DNA from: Moraxellaceae bacterium UBA2032
GTDB lineage: Bacteria > Pseudomonadota > Gammaproteobacteria > Pseudomonadales > Moraxellaceae
Direction of reading: 5' to 3'
Length of the DNA: 5,544 bases
Assembly: GCA_002333125.1 (NCBI GenBank)
Contig: DDBM01000023.1
Span: 1-5,544, forward strand
In this document: positions 1 to 5,414 of the stretch, in pieces
Numbering within the stretch: the stretch's first letter is position 1
How the letters are laid out: the number at the start of each line of letters is the position of its first letter
Made by a program: the position numbers and the translations under genes
The notes under the pieces: model-generated
Told to the model about the DNA's origin: nothing
Database searches by the model: none
The model's input: only the letters and a program-made list of their open reading frames with translations

Positions 1-210
1 TTTCCTGATAGCTACAAAATTGCCTGCAAATACCAAGCTACGCGCAAACAGGCAGGCAACTCAGTTGCCGTTCCCTGTGTCACAGCGGTAGTAGGTGCAG
101 TATTAGATAGCCTATTTGCTAAGACCGTACAACCTAGCATTGTCAAAAACGCTCAACCACAGGCGCAAGCCAATTTTATTTTTGAGCCAAGTAGCACATA
201 CACCATTTAA
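1..210 (+). CDS. DNA (cytosine-5-)-methyltransferase, C-terminal end (partial; M of a type II R-M pair)
   Basis: The reading frame is open from the first base to a TAA at 208-210, giving the last 69 residues of a protein that begins outside the window. Residues 15-26 read RKQAGNSVAVPC. This matches conserved motif X of cytosine-5 methyltransferases (typically KQ-x-GN-[SA]-V), the C-terminal segment that folds back to complete the AdoMet-binding domain. About 43 residues with no recognisable motif follow it. The catalytic PCQ loop and target-recognition domain are upstream and not visible. The enzyme would methylate C5 of cytosine in the site cut by the endonuclease encoded 8 bases downstream. 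HaeII-type enzymes recognise RGCGCY and are paired with an m5C methyltransferase, so the pairing is coherent, but the specificity is inferred from the neighbour. The family call is firm; the specificity is not. Confidence 0.85.
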   Translation, partial: FPDSYKIACKYQATRKQAGNSVAVPCVTAVVGAVLDSLFAKTVQPSIVKNAQPQAQANFIFEPSSTYTI

Positions 211-218
211 GGATAACC

Positions 219-1280
219 ATGCCCACGCTTCAGCAAGCCAAAGAACGGTTGGATAGTATTATCAATAAAGGCCGAGTTGACTTATACAAACCCATACAAA
301 TCGCGGAAGTGTTACGTCGCTCGCGTCTAAACGGTGATATTGTTATCACAGAGATAAGCACATACCAAAATCCCTCTTTACGTTGGCGTGATAGTATATC
401 AAGACAATTACTCGGTAAAAAATCGACATCATCGGCACGATTTCAACATGATGTGTGGAGTGATACTGCCATGCCACCCGATTTTTTGGCGGTGTTAGAC
501 CACGAAAATCAATTACACAATGGCATTGTCGAAGCCTATATTTACTCGCGCTTTCAGGATAGACAGGGGACAGTTAGCGACATCATCAACTATATCTCGC
601 ACGCCACCGCAGACACTTTTTCATTACCAACATTACTTAACCAATTTTTAGTACAAGCTGGCATACGTCGTAGTATTGATAAAGCCTATGAAATCGTCAC
701 TTATGCGTTGTTTGAAACGATTGTTGTCGCCTTAGAAACAACCATCACCGTCAATATCCCACCACACAAACAAGATTTACTGCATGACTTTGCTGATTTA
801 GCACAGGTTTTGCTGGGTTTACAACCTACGGAAACCTCACGCCAAAGCCCAGCACATATTTATCGTGTTGGCGTGACTAATGCTGCCGATAGGGGCTTAG
901 ATATGTGGGCGAATTTTGGCCCAGCAATTCAAGTTAAACACCTGACGCTAGACAGTACCTCAACACAAACCATTGTTGACCAAGTAGAAAGCGACCACGT
1001 TGTAATTGTTTGTCGAGATACAGATGCACAAGTGATTAGCACCATTAGCCAACAAATTAGTTGGGGGCAACGCGTTCGTGGCATTGTTAAAGAATCTGAT
1101 TTAGTGATGTGGTATGAACGCTGTTTACGAGGACATTTCTCTCAGGAACTAGCTACGCCATTATTACAACAATTGAAAGATGGCTTTAACGCCGAGTTTC
1201 CACAAACCCACGCGATTACCGAGTTTTTGGAGGAACGCGCCTATCCTTCATTGAATAATAATTTATTATGGGGCAACTAA
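219..1280 (+). CDS. HaeII-like type II restriction endonuclease
   Basis: The product has 353 residues, close to the length I recall for HaeII (about 350), and appears intact. It would cut unmethylated double-stranded DNA, for HaeII itself at RGCGCY. The N-terminal part carries the segments I associate with the HaeII family: LYKPIQIAEVL (22-32), STYQNPSLRWRD (47-58) and STSSARFQ (69-76). The likely catalytic region is near 224-240, where DRGLDMWANFGPAIQVK gives D228 followed by Q238-x-K240. This would be a PD-(D/E)XK-type core with Q in place of D/E; the assignment is inference. The start ATG has AAGGA at 209-213 with a 5-base spacer. The methyltransferase stop lies 8 bases upstream, so the two genes form one M-then-R operon. 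The 3' end overlaps nadD by 13 bases. The family call rests on recognised sequence similarity, not on a search; another specificity within the family is possible. Confidence 0.8.
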   Translation: MPTLQQAKERLDSIINKGRVDLYKPIQIAEVLRRSRLNGDIVITEISTYQNPSLRWRDSISRQLLGKKSTSSARFQHDVWSDTAMPPDFLAVLDHENQLHNGIVEAYIYSRFQDRQGTVSDIINYISHATADTFSLPTLLNQFLVQAGIRRSIDKAYEIVTYALFETIVVALETTITVNIPPHKQDLLHDFADLAQVLLGLQPTETSRQSPAHIYRVGVTNAADRGLDMWANFGPAIQVKHLTLDSTSTQTIVDQVESDHVVIVCRDTDAQVISTISQQISWGQRVRGIVKESDLVMWYERCLRGHFSQELATPLLQQLKDGFNAEFPQTHAITEFLEERAYPSLNNNLLWGN

Positions 1281-1924
1281 TCGCCTACTTTGGTGGCTCA
1301 TTTGACCCAATTCATCAGGGACATTTGGCCACCGCACAGTATTTAGCAAGGCACTTAGCACTTAAAAAGCTGTATTTTTTGCCTGCGTATCTCTCTCCCT
1401 TAAAAAGCCACTCGTTAGACAGTACACACCGTGTTGCCATGCTTAATTTAGCCATTATTAATGAGCCTAAATTGGCTATTGATACACGAGAGCTATTACG
1501 TCCTCCTCCTTCCTACACAATAGACACACTCAAAGCATTACGTTTAGAGTATGGTCATGAGCAACCTTTAGCCTTTATTATGGGCATGGACAGCTTTATT
1601 AACCTCCCTAAATGGCACAACTGGCAACAATTAACCGACTTTGCACATCTTATTGTGGTGAGTCGCCCCACTTATACGCCCATTTTTAGCACAGAATTGC
1701 AACAATGGTTGAATAAACGTAGGTGCAACGAGCCACAAATGCTAGAATATCAGACAGCAGGTTTAATCTATTTTGTTGACACGAAGCCCTATAACCTCAG
1801 TAGCACGCAATTAAGAGCGACTATTGCAAGTAGGCAAACGACTCAACATGAATTACCCCAATCGGTTATCGATTATATTTACCAACACCATCTCTACGGA
1901 GCAACAGCGACGAATGAAAGCTGA
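1268..1924 (+). CDS. nadD: nicotinate-nucleotide adenylyltransferase NadD
   Basis: This cytosolic enzyme transfers AMP from ATP to nicotinate mononucleotide to make deamido-NAD, an essential step of NAD synthesis. The 218-residue product is close to E. coli NadD (213). It opens with the nucleotidyltransferase loop [13 protein letters not shown], containing the ATP-binding HxGH at 16-19. It has the GMDSF...WHNW segment near residues 106-119 and ends with the family's second motif SSTQLR at 178-183. The start is forced: in-frame TAA codons at 1256-1258 and 1259-1261 lie just upstream. No proper ribosome-binding site precedes the ATG; the nearest GGAGG (1229-1233) is 34 bases away. Because the ATG lies inside the endonuclease gene, translation probably depends on ribosomes finishing that gene. 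In many gammaproteobacteria holA precedes nadD; here the R-M pair takes that place. The identification is very secure. Confidence 0.97.
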   Translation: MGQLIAYFGGSFDPIHQGHLATAQYLARHLALKKLYFLPAYLSPLKSHSLDSTHRVAMLNLAIINEPKLAIDTRELLRPPPSYTIDTLKALRLEYGHEQPLAFIMGMDSFINLPKWHNWQQLTDFAHLIVVSRPTYTPIFSTELQQWLNKRRCNEPQMLEYQTAGLIYFVDTKPYNLSSTQLRATIASRQTTQHELPQSVIDYIYQHHLYGATATNES

Positions 1925-2279
1925 CCCTGTTTCTGACCAAACTTTAGCCGCAGTCTTAGATGCACTTGCGGATGTTAAAGCCCAAAACGTACTCTCAATT
2001 GATGTTCGTAAACTCACAGGCATTGCTGACTACATGGTTATTGCCAGTGGTACTTCAAGCCGTCATGTAAAAGCATTAGCCAATAACGTGGTAGTCAAAT
2101 CTAAAGAAGCTGGTTTTAAACCGCTTGGAGTTGAAGGCGAGCGTGATGGCGAATGGATTTTAGTTGACTTAGCTGGCGTGATTGTTCATGTGATGCTTCC
2201 TGCAACCCGACGTTTTTATGACTTAGAACGTTTATGGATGCCCGCTGAAGATGCACAACAGCCGCTAGAGAATGCATAA
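1914..2279 (+). CDS. rsfS: ribosome silencing factor RsfS
   Basis: RsfS (Iojap/YbeB family) binds ribosomal protein L14 on the large subunit and blocks joining with the 30S, saving translation capacity in poor nutrient conditions. The 121-residue product (E. coli about 105) shows the family signatures. These are [25 protein letters not shown] at 30-54, the [21 protein letters not shown] block at 73-93, and [10 protein letters not shown] at 99-108. A short acidic tail follows. The frame is open back to an ATG at 1824, but that adds 30 residues unlike the family and lies wholly inside nadD. I chose ATG 1914, which starts a normal RsfS N-terminus, overlaps nadD by 11 bases and has GGAG at 1898-1901 (12-base spacer, a little long). 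The overlap suggests translational coupling with nadD. Confidence 0.95.
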   Translation: MKADPVSDQTLAAVLDALADVKAQNVLSIDVRKLTGIADYMVIASGTSSRHVKALANNVVVKSKEAGFKPLGVEGERDGEWILVDLAGVIVHVMLPATRRFYDLERLWMPAEDAQQPLENA

Positions 2280-2747
2280 ATGCGGATTCGGCTACTTGCG
2301 GTTGGTCAAAAAATGCCTGATTGGGTAACCACAGGCTATTTAGACTACGCCAAACGTCTTAATGATGATGTGCGCTTAGAGTTAGTCGAAATTTCTGCCG
2401 CTAAACGCAGCAAAAATAGCGAAGTTGATAAAATGAAGCAACAAGAAGGTGAAGCCCTACTTGCTGCTATTCATGTTAATGAACGTGTTATTGCCTTAGA
2501 AGTAGGTGGAAAAGAACACTCTACTCAGGCTCTCAGCCAACAAATGAATGATTGGCTGCAAGGTGGCAAAAATATTTGTTTACTGGTGGGTGGCCCAGAT
2601 GGTCTCAGCCCCGACGTTATTAAACGTGCCGATGCTTTGTGGTCATTATCTCCGCTCACCCTACCTCATCCTTTGGTTCGTATTTTATTAGCCGAACAAT
2701 TGTACCGTGCTTGGACCTTGCTTAAAGGTCATCCTTATCATCGTTAA
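2280..2747 (+). CDS. rlmH: 23S rRNA (pseudouridine(1915)-N3)-methyltransferase RlmH
   Basis: RlmH is a small homodimeric SPOUT-class enzyme that uses AdoMet to methylate N3 of pseudouridine 1915 in helix 69 of 23S rRNA, acting on assembled 70S ribosomes. The 155-residue product has exactly the E. coli length. It carries the trefoil-knot AdoMet-binding segment [11 protein letters not shown] (101-111) and the C-terminal signature [18 protein letters not shown] (128-145) ending in HPYHR (151-155). The ATG follows the rsfS stop with no gap (TAAATG), so the two genes are almost certainly translationally coupled. In E. coli, mrdA and rodA follow rlmH. Here the next gene is on the opposite strand, so the operon ends at rlmH. 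Confidence 0.97.
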   Translation: MRIRLLAVGQKMPDWVTTGYLDYAKRLNDDVRLELVEISAAKRSKNSEVDKMKQQEGEALLAAIHVNERVIALEVGGKEHSTQALSQQMNDWLQGGKNICLLVGGPDGLSPDVIKRADALWSLSPLTLPHPLVRILLAEQLYRAWTLLKGHPYHR

Positions 2748-2752
2748 AATAA

Positions 2753-3205
2753 TTACTGTCCATTACACTCAACTACAAGACGCTTTAGCTTTAGCGGCCT
2801 CATAACCATTTGATTGTTATTTGATGGTAAAGTTGTAACAGCATTTAACATGCCTTTTCCATTTGCTGTTCCAGCACCCATTGATGATTCACTTGCTGGT
2901 ATCTTGATAGCCATTTCTACTTGCTGTATAAATTGCTCTTGCTTTAATACCGTCATACTAACGACACTAGAATTATTTTTAAACTCATGTTTACAAGCCA
3001 ACATCGCTCGTTTTTCAACGTTGCTCCAACTTCTACGGTCTTCATCTGTATAAAAAATTGAGATTTTAGCTTTTGTATTTGATACAACTTTGTACCCTAA
3101 TACGCCATCATATTTTCGTAATGGTGATTGGCAGCCAACAACAAACACAGCCAACATGACAACTAAAAAATAAGTCCTTGTTTTCATGGTAATACTTTTA
3201 TCCAT
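2753..3205 (-). CDS. small predicted outer-membrane lipoprotein, function unknown
   Basis: The product has 150 residues with a lipoprotein signal peptide: a basic stretch (KTR, 8-10), a hydrophobic core YFLVVMLAVFVV (12-23) and a lipobox VVGC with the lipidated Cys at 25. The residue after Cys is Gln, not Asp, which in the Lol sorting rule favours the outer membrane. The mature part is about 125 residues with a basic, Ser/Asn-rich middle and two further cysteines (near residues 71 and 147) that could form a disulfide. I do not recognise the family. Translation may start at ATG 3205, which directly follows the stop of a short leader ORF, or at ATG 3187, which would give a classic MKTR... signal peptide. 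Neither ATG has its own SD. The gene converges on rlmH with only 5 bases between stops. Confidence 0.75.
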   Translation of the reverse strand: MDKSITMKTRTYFLVVMLAVFVVGCQSPLRKYDGVLGYKVVSNTKAKISIFYTDEDRRSWSNVEKRAMLACKHEFKNNSSVVSMTVLKQEQFIQQVEMAIKIPASESSMGAGTANGKGMLNAVTTLPSNNNQMVMRPLKLKRLVVECNGQ

Positions 3206-3235
3206 TTAATGATTTAAACGGTCACACACGACCAT
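3206..3235 (-). CDS. possible 9-residue leader peptide (uORF) upstream of the lipoprotein gene
   Basis: An ATG at 3235-3233 is preceded by AGAGG (3248-3244) with an 8-base spacer, the best ribosome-binding site in this stretch. It encodes MVVCDRLNH and stops at a TAA (3208-3206) that abuts ATG 3205 of the lipoprotein gene. The two are in the same frame. This could be a leader whose translation feeds ribosomes into the lipoprotein by reinitiation, or the remnant of a longer N-terminus cut by a stop codon. Evidence is limited to the SD and the arrangement. Confidence 0.35.
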   Translation of the reverse strand: MVVCDRLNH

Positions 3236-3243
3236 TAGCGTTA

Positions 3244-3248
3244 CCTCT
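3244..3248 (-). promoter_or_regulatory. ribosome-binding site AGAGG ahead of the leader ORF
   Basis: On the minus strand AGAGG lies 8 bases before the leader ATG at 3235. It is 38 bases from ATG 3205 and further from ATG 3187, too far to serve either lipoprotein start directly. This is why the leader ORF is proposed. Confidence 0.45.
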
Positions 3249-3303
3249 ACAAATTTTTGCATGGCTTAGAAAAAATTAAGGCGTTATGAAATTTTAGACA
3301 ATA

Positions 3304-3330
3304 AAAAACCCTTGCATAACAAGGGTTTTT
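3304..3330 (-). terminator. intrinsic terminator of the tRNA-Cys/tRNA-Leu unit
   Basis: A perfect 11-bp inverted repeat, AAAAACCCTTG (3304-3314) and CAAGGGTTTTT (3320-3330), encloses the 5-base loop CATAA. On the minus strand it follows tRNA-Leu by about 37 bases and ends in a U-run. Being symmetrical, it could also act on the plus strand, but no plus-strand gene ends near it. It also separates the tRNA transcript from the lipoprotein gene. Confidence 0.85.
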
Positions 3331-3367
3331 AACTCATATCGCTTGGTGAGAGCTTATGAGGTTTATA

Positions 3368-3456
3368 TGGTGCCTAGGGCCGGAATCGAACCGGCACGGC
3401 GGTCACCCGCCGAGGGATTTTAAGTCCCTTGTGTCTACCAATTTCACCACCTAGGC
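3368..3456 (-). tRNA. tRNA-Leu, anticodon UAA
   Basis: The 89-base gene includes an encoded CCA (3370-3368). The acceptor stem GCCTAGG/CCTAGGC is fully paired with discriminator A. The D arm has the leucine-type GGTGAAATTGGTAGACAC. The anticodon stem AGGGA/TCCCT holds loop CTTAAAA, with anticodon TAA at 3422-3420. A long class II variable arm is present (CGGCGG/CCGCCG, loop GTGA), and the T arm GCCGG-TTCGATT-CCGGC is complete. It decodes UUA (and UUG by wobble). It is transcribed after tRNA-Cys, 30 bases downstream of it, the same pairing as cysT-leuZ in E. coli. Confidence 0.97.
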
Positions 3457-3486
3457 AAAAACTTTTTAACAGGCTTCAGCGTACAT

Positions 3487-3560
3487 TGGAGGCTGAGGCC
3501 GGAATCGAACCGGCGTAGGCGGAGTTGCAGTCCGCAGCATAACCATTTTGCTACCCAGCC
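3487..3560 (-). tRNA. tRNA-Cys, anticodon GCA
   Basis: The 74-base gene includes an encoded CCA (3489-3487) and discriminator T, the base expected for bacterial tRNA-Cys. The acceptor stem GGCTGGG/CTCAGCC has one G-U pair. The anticodon stem GCGGA/TCCGC holds loop CTGCAAC, with anticodon GCA at 3528-3526. The T arm GCCGG-TTCGATT-CCGGC is identical to that of the neighbouring tRNA-Leu. It is first in the two-tRNA transcript, about 22 bases after the predicted start site. The tRNA-Gly that precedes this pair in E. coli is absent. Confidence 0.97.
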
Positions 3561-3588
3561 GATTTAGCATCATCTGCTTAGGCTGCGT

Positions 3589-3617
3589 ATGATATATATG
3601 AAGAAAAGTGTCGTCAA
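3589..3617 (-). promoter_or_regulatory. sigma70 promoter of the tRNA-Cys/tRNA-Leu unit
   Basis: On the minus strand there is a -35 TTGACG (3617-3612), a 17-base spacer and a -10 TATCAT (3594-3589). Each box matches the consensus at five of six positions with ideal spacing. The bases that follow (ACGCAGCC) form a G+C-rich discriminator, a feature of stable-RNA promoters under stringent (ppGpp) control. The predicted start is near 3582, about 22 bases before the mature tRNA-Cys 5' end. Confidence 0.8.
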
Positions 3618-3800
3618 TATCTTTTTTCTTTTTCACAATCAATTGATTATAAAATGTGCTTTTGGGCGTTTTTTAGTTATGTTAACGCGTTAAAAAATCC
3701 AATTCACACCAAAACACGGTGTATTTTACCTAAAATTCATTTGGCTTGTAACAATATGCCTCAAGCTTGGTCTAAATAATAACTTTGAGGATTATACAAC
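3618..3800. other. intergenic region between the divergent tRNA unit and doxX-like gene
   Basis: This A+T-rich spacer must hold the doxX-like promoter, but none is convincing. TATAAA at 3648-3653 is a possible -10 with only a poor -35 upstream. Two palindromes stand out: TTAACGCGTTAA (3682-3693) and ACACC-N7-GGTGT (3706-3722). The segment ends with GAGG (3787-3790), 10 bases before the ATG at 3801. I see no small gene or RNA here. Confidence 0.5.
3682..3693. repeat. perfect 12-bp palindrome TTAACGCGTTAA, candidate operator
   Basis: The sequence is fully self-complementary with no spacer and lies 107 bases before the doxX-like start codon, in the only long non-coding gap of the right half. 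It resembles a dimeric repressor site but matches no operator I know. Without copies elsewhere the role is speculative. Confidence 0.3.
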
Positions 3801-4409
3801 ATGCAATCTATTATTTTATTGTACAACCGTTTTCATGATGGTCTATTTTGTTATCTTAAACATTTAGATGGCTTAGCCGCGCTTGCTTTACGTCTTTATT
3901 TAGTGCCTGTTTTTTGGATGGCTGGCACACACAAATACCAGAGTTTTGCCGATACCGTAGATTGGTTTGGTAATGCTGATTATGGTTTAGGATTACCCTT
4001 GCCGTGGTTAATGGCTTTTTTAGCTACCAGTACCGAGCTTGCAGGCGCAATATTATTAACATTAGGCTTGGCTACACGTTGGATTAGTATTCCACTGATG
4101 ATTACCATGATTGTTGCCGCGCTTACCGTGCATTTACCTAATGGTTGGCAAGCGATTGCCGACCCTAGCGCGCCTTTTGCTAATGCTAATGTGGTAGAGT
4201 CCGCCGAAAAGTTAGCTAAGGCTCGAGACATATTAACCGAATATGGCAATTATGATTGGCTCACATCTAGCGGTAATTTTGTGGTATTAAACAATGGCAT
4301 TGAGTTTGCTGTGACCTATTTTATTATGTTATTTGCCTTGTTTTTTATGGGTGGTGGACGTTATGTAAGCTTGGACTATTGGTTAGCGCGTAAATTTAAA
4401 CGCCCATAA
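3801..4409 (+). CDS. DoxX family membrane protein, HvfX-like
   Basis: The 202-residue product is an inner-membrane protein with four predicted helices, near 24-42, 67-90, 94-112 and 165-184. Its pattern is RLYLVPVFWMAGTHK (31-45), WFGN (55-58), GLGLPLPWLMAFLATSTELAGAILLTLGLATRW (62-94) and then PLMITMIVAALTVH (98-111). This is the layout of DoxX proteins, and specifically of the branch annotated HvfX, which is linked to maturation of copper-binding RiPP-like peptides (HvfA with HvfB/HvfC). A soluble loop of about 50 residues separates helices 3 and 4. No hvfA, hvfB or hvfC is beside it, so a specific role in that pathway is unproven. The ATG has GAGG at 3787-3790 with a 10-base spacer. The gene stands alone and ends at a strong terminator. 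The DoxX fold is well supported, the HvfX subgroup moderately. Confidence 0.85.
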   Translation: MQSIILLYNRFHDGLFCYLKHLDGLAALALRLYLVPVFWMAGTHKYQSFADTVDWFGNADYGLGLPLPWLMAFLATSTELAGAILLTLGLATRWISIPLMITMIVAALTVHLPNGWQAIADPSAPFANANVVESAEKLAKARDILTEYGNYDWLTSSGNFVVLNNGIEFAVTYFIMLFALFFMGGGRYVSLDYWLARKFKRP

Positions 4410-4423
4410 ACCAAAACAATCAT

Positions 4424-4455
4424 AAAAAGGAGGCTGTATCAGGCTTCCTTTTTTT
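4424..4455. terminator. bidirectional intrinsic terminator between the doxX-like and DUF2314-like genes
   Basis: The inverted repeat AAAAAGGAGGC (4424-4434) and GCTTCCTTTTT (4443-4453) forms an 11-bp stem with one G-U pair and an 8-base loop. It ends in seven T (4449-4455). On the minus strand the A-run at 4428-4424 supplies the U-tract. It lies 14 bases past the doxX-like stop and just past the stop of the converging gene at 4469, so it can serve both. Confidence 0.88.
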
Positions 4456-4468
4456 ACAATTTGCACTA

Positions 4469-5263
4469 TTAAATACTTTTAACAGCCACACCATAATCGT
4501 CTGCAACACGGCGAGTTAAGCCATTATCCACAAAGTGTTCTGCATCACTACTAATACAATAATCTACAATACTCATGACAGGCACTTTTAACTCTTGGCC
4601 TAACCAATAATCATCACAGTCGTAAGGATCGCTCATAATAACAGCCCTAATACTTTTGGGGTCATGCCAATCAAGTGGCTTCAGCCACACATACTCTAAT
4701 TCTTGTCGATTATTTAAGAATCCAACTTTTAAATACAGTCCCCATGATGTTAATCCTTGCAAAAATATCTCTCTAATTTTAGAAGTTTTATTTCTCACCA
4801 TGCTAACTGCTTGCTCAAAAGCAGCCGTATAACTTTTTTGATCGGCAGGTCTAGGCGCATCAGTCATACCTAGTTTTTTAGCAACCATAAACACCCAATC
4901 ATCATAACTATCCCCCCAAGATGTCATCGGGCGTGGTGTAATAAATGATTCATCCGAATAAAAATCATCTAATTCTCCAATTGCTGGCTTTTCAACACCC
5001 AGTTTGATCCACACACCACTCATGCCCAACATTTGTTTATTAGCACCATAACTAATTGCATCCTCTGCCCTTAAATACAAGCTATCAGGTATGTGATTAC
5101 AACCAGATAGTTTAGAGCTAATGACAGAGGTTATAAAAGTTGCAACCCTTCGTTGGTTGGCGGCAACGGGCGGAAGTTGCACTGCAGGGCTACCTAAGGT
5201 AGTTAGCCAATGCCGACCTTCTGGGGTTTTGCGGTATAGAATGAGTGATTTTTCTTGATACAT
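4469..5263 (-). CDS. DUF2314-like domain protein, function unknown
   Basis: The product has 264 residues, with no signal peptide or membrane segment, so it is probably cytosolic. The C-terminal part (about 130-237) resembles DUF2314. It has a helical stretch, a strand pair (WGLYLKVGFLNNRQELEYVWLKPLDW, ending near 199), a turn with MSDPY (210-214), then LGQELKVPVMSIVDYCI (221-237). This resembles the family pattern of 'W-V ... G-Q-x-V-x-[FV]-P ... I-D-W'. The N-terminal 120 residues (YRKTPEGRHWLTTL, a D/E-rich DDFYSDESF, SWGDSYDDWVFMVAKKLG) are not recognised. ATG 5263 was chosen because GGAG at 5274-5271 sits 7 bases upstream; the frame extends only to a TTG at 5290 with no SD. Domain assignment is from memory of the pattern and moderate; function is unknown. 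Upstream sequence suggests CRP-type control. Confidence 0.7.
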   Translation of the reverse strand: MYQEKSLILYRKTPEGRHWLTTLGSPAVQLPPVAANQRRVATFITSVISSKLSGCNHIPDSLYLRAEDAISYGANKQMLGMSGVWIKLGVEKPAIGELDDFYSDESFITPRPMTSWGDSYDDWVFMVAKKLGMTDAPRPADQKSYTAAFEQAVSMVRNKTSKIREIFLQGLTSWGLYLKVGFLNNRQELEYVWLKPLDWHDPKSIRAVIMSDPYDCDDYWLGQELKVPVMSIVDYCISSDAEHFVDNGLTRRVADDYGVAVKSI

Positions 5264-5304
5264 TTTTAATCTCCATTTAAGAAAATACAAGAACCAATGA
5301 TTAA

Positions 5305-5310
5305 TCTATA
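5305..5310 (-). promoter_or_regulatory. candidate extended -10 promoter of the DUF2314-like gene
   Basis: On the minus strand TGCTATAGA gives an extended -10 (TG-N-TATAGA), with TATAGA at 5310-5305. The -35 position holds only a T-run, a weak match, as is common for activator-dependent promoters. The predicted start is near 5298, about 35 bases before the ATG. Confidence 0.5.
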
Positions 5311-5348
5311 GCACAAACCTTAAACATAAAAAAATAAAGCAAAAACAA

Positions 5349-5364
5349 TGTGATTTTCATCACA
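5349..5364. promoter_or_regulatory. CRP (Vfr)-type binding site
   Basis: The sequence TGTGATTTTCATCACA is a perfect TGTGA-N6-TCACA palindrome, the core consensus of CRP family sites. Its centre (5356.5) is about 58-59 bases upstream of the predicted start of the DUF2314-like gene. That is close to the -61.5 of class I CRP promoters given the uncertainty of the start site. It lies between that promoter and the terminator of the next gene, so the DUF2314-like gene is the only obvious target. Confidence 0.6.
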
Positions 5365-5368
5365 ATAA

Positions 5369-5402
5369 AAAAGCACTCTTTCATAAGTGTTAGAGTGCTT
5401 TT
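5369..5402 (-). terminator. intrinsic terminator downstream of the right-edge gene
   Basis: A perfect 11-bp inverted repeat, AAAAGCACTCT (5369-5379) and AGAGTGCTTTT (5392-5402), has a 12-base loop. On the minus strand the A-run 5372-5367 supplies six U after the stem. It follows the stop of the partial gene at 5437 and shields the CRP site and promoter of the DUF2314-like gene from read-through. Confidence 0.8.
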
Positions 5403-5414
5403 CAAAAAAACAAA

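Noticed and set aside
1..1280. Novel defence system at the left edge
   Set aside because: The genes match a known class, a HaeII-like type II R-M pair; no extra defence genes are visible in the window.
1824..1913. 30-codon N-terminal extension of rsfS starting at ATG 1824
   Set aside because: It lies wholly inside nadD in another frame, looks unlike RsfS, and a normal RsfS start exists at 1914.
2781..2797. Short CGCT/AGCG hairpin as terminator between rlmH and the lipoprotein gene
   Set aside because: The stem is only 4 bp with an 8-base loop and no U-run, and it lies inside the lipoprotein coding region.
2814..3053. 79-codon plus-strand open frame
   Set aside because: It is antisense to the lipoprotein gene, with no ribosome-binding site and no family resemblance; a shadow frame.
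3377..3514. Identical 18-base segment in both tRNA genes, as a possible attachment-site duplication
   Set aside because: It is the shared T arm of two tRNAs and is expected; no integrase or element boundary is nearby.
3980..4249. 89-codon minus-strand open frame
   Set aside because: It is antisense to the DoxX-like gene, whose coding signal is clear; a shadow frame.
5264..5290. Longer DUF2314-like protein starting at TTG 5290
   Set aside because: It would need a TTG start without SD, whereas ATG 5263 has GGAG at a 7-base spacing that falls inside this extension.
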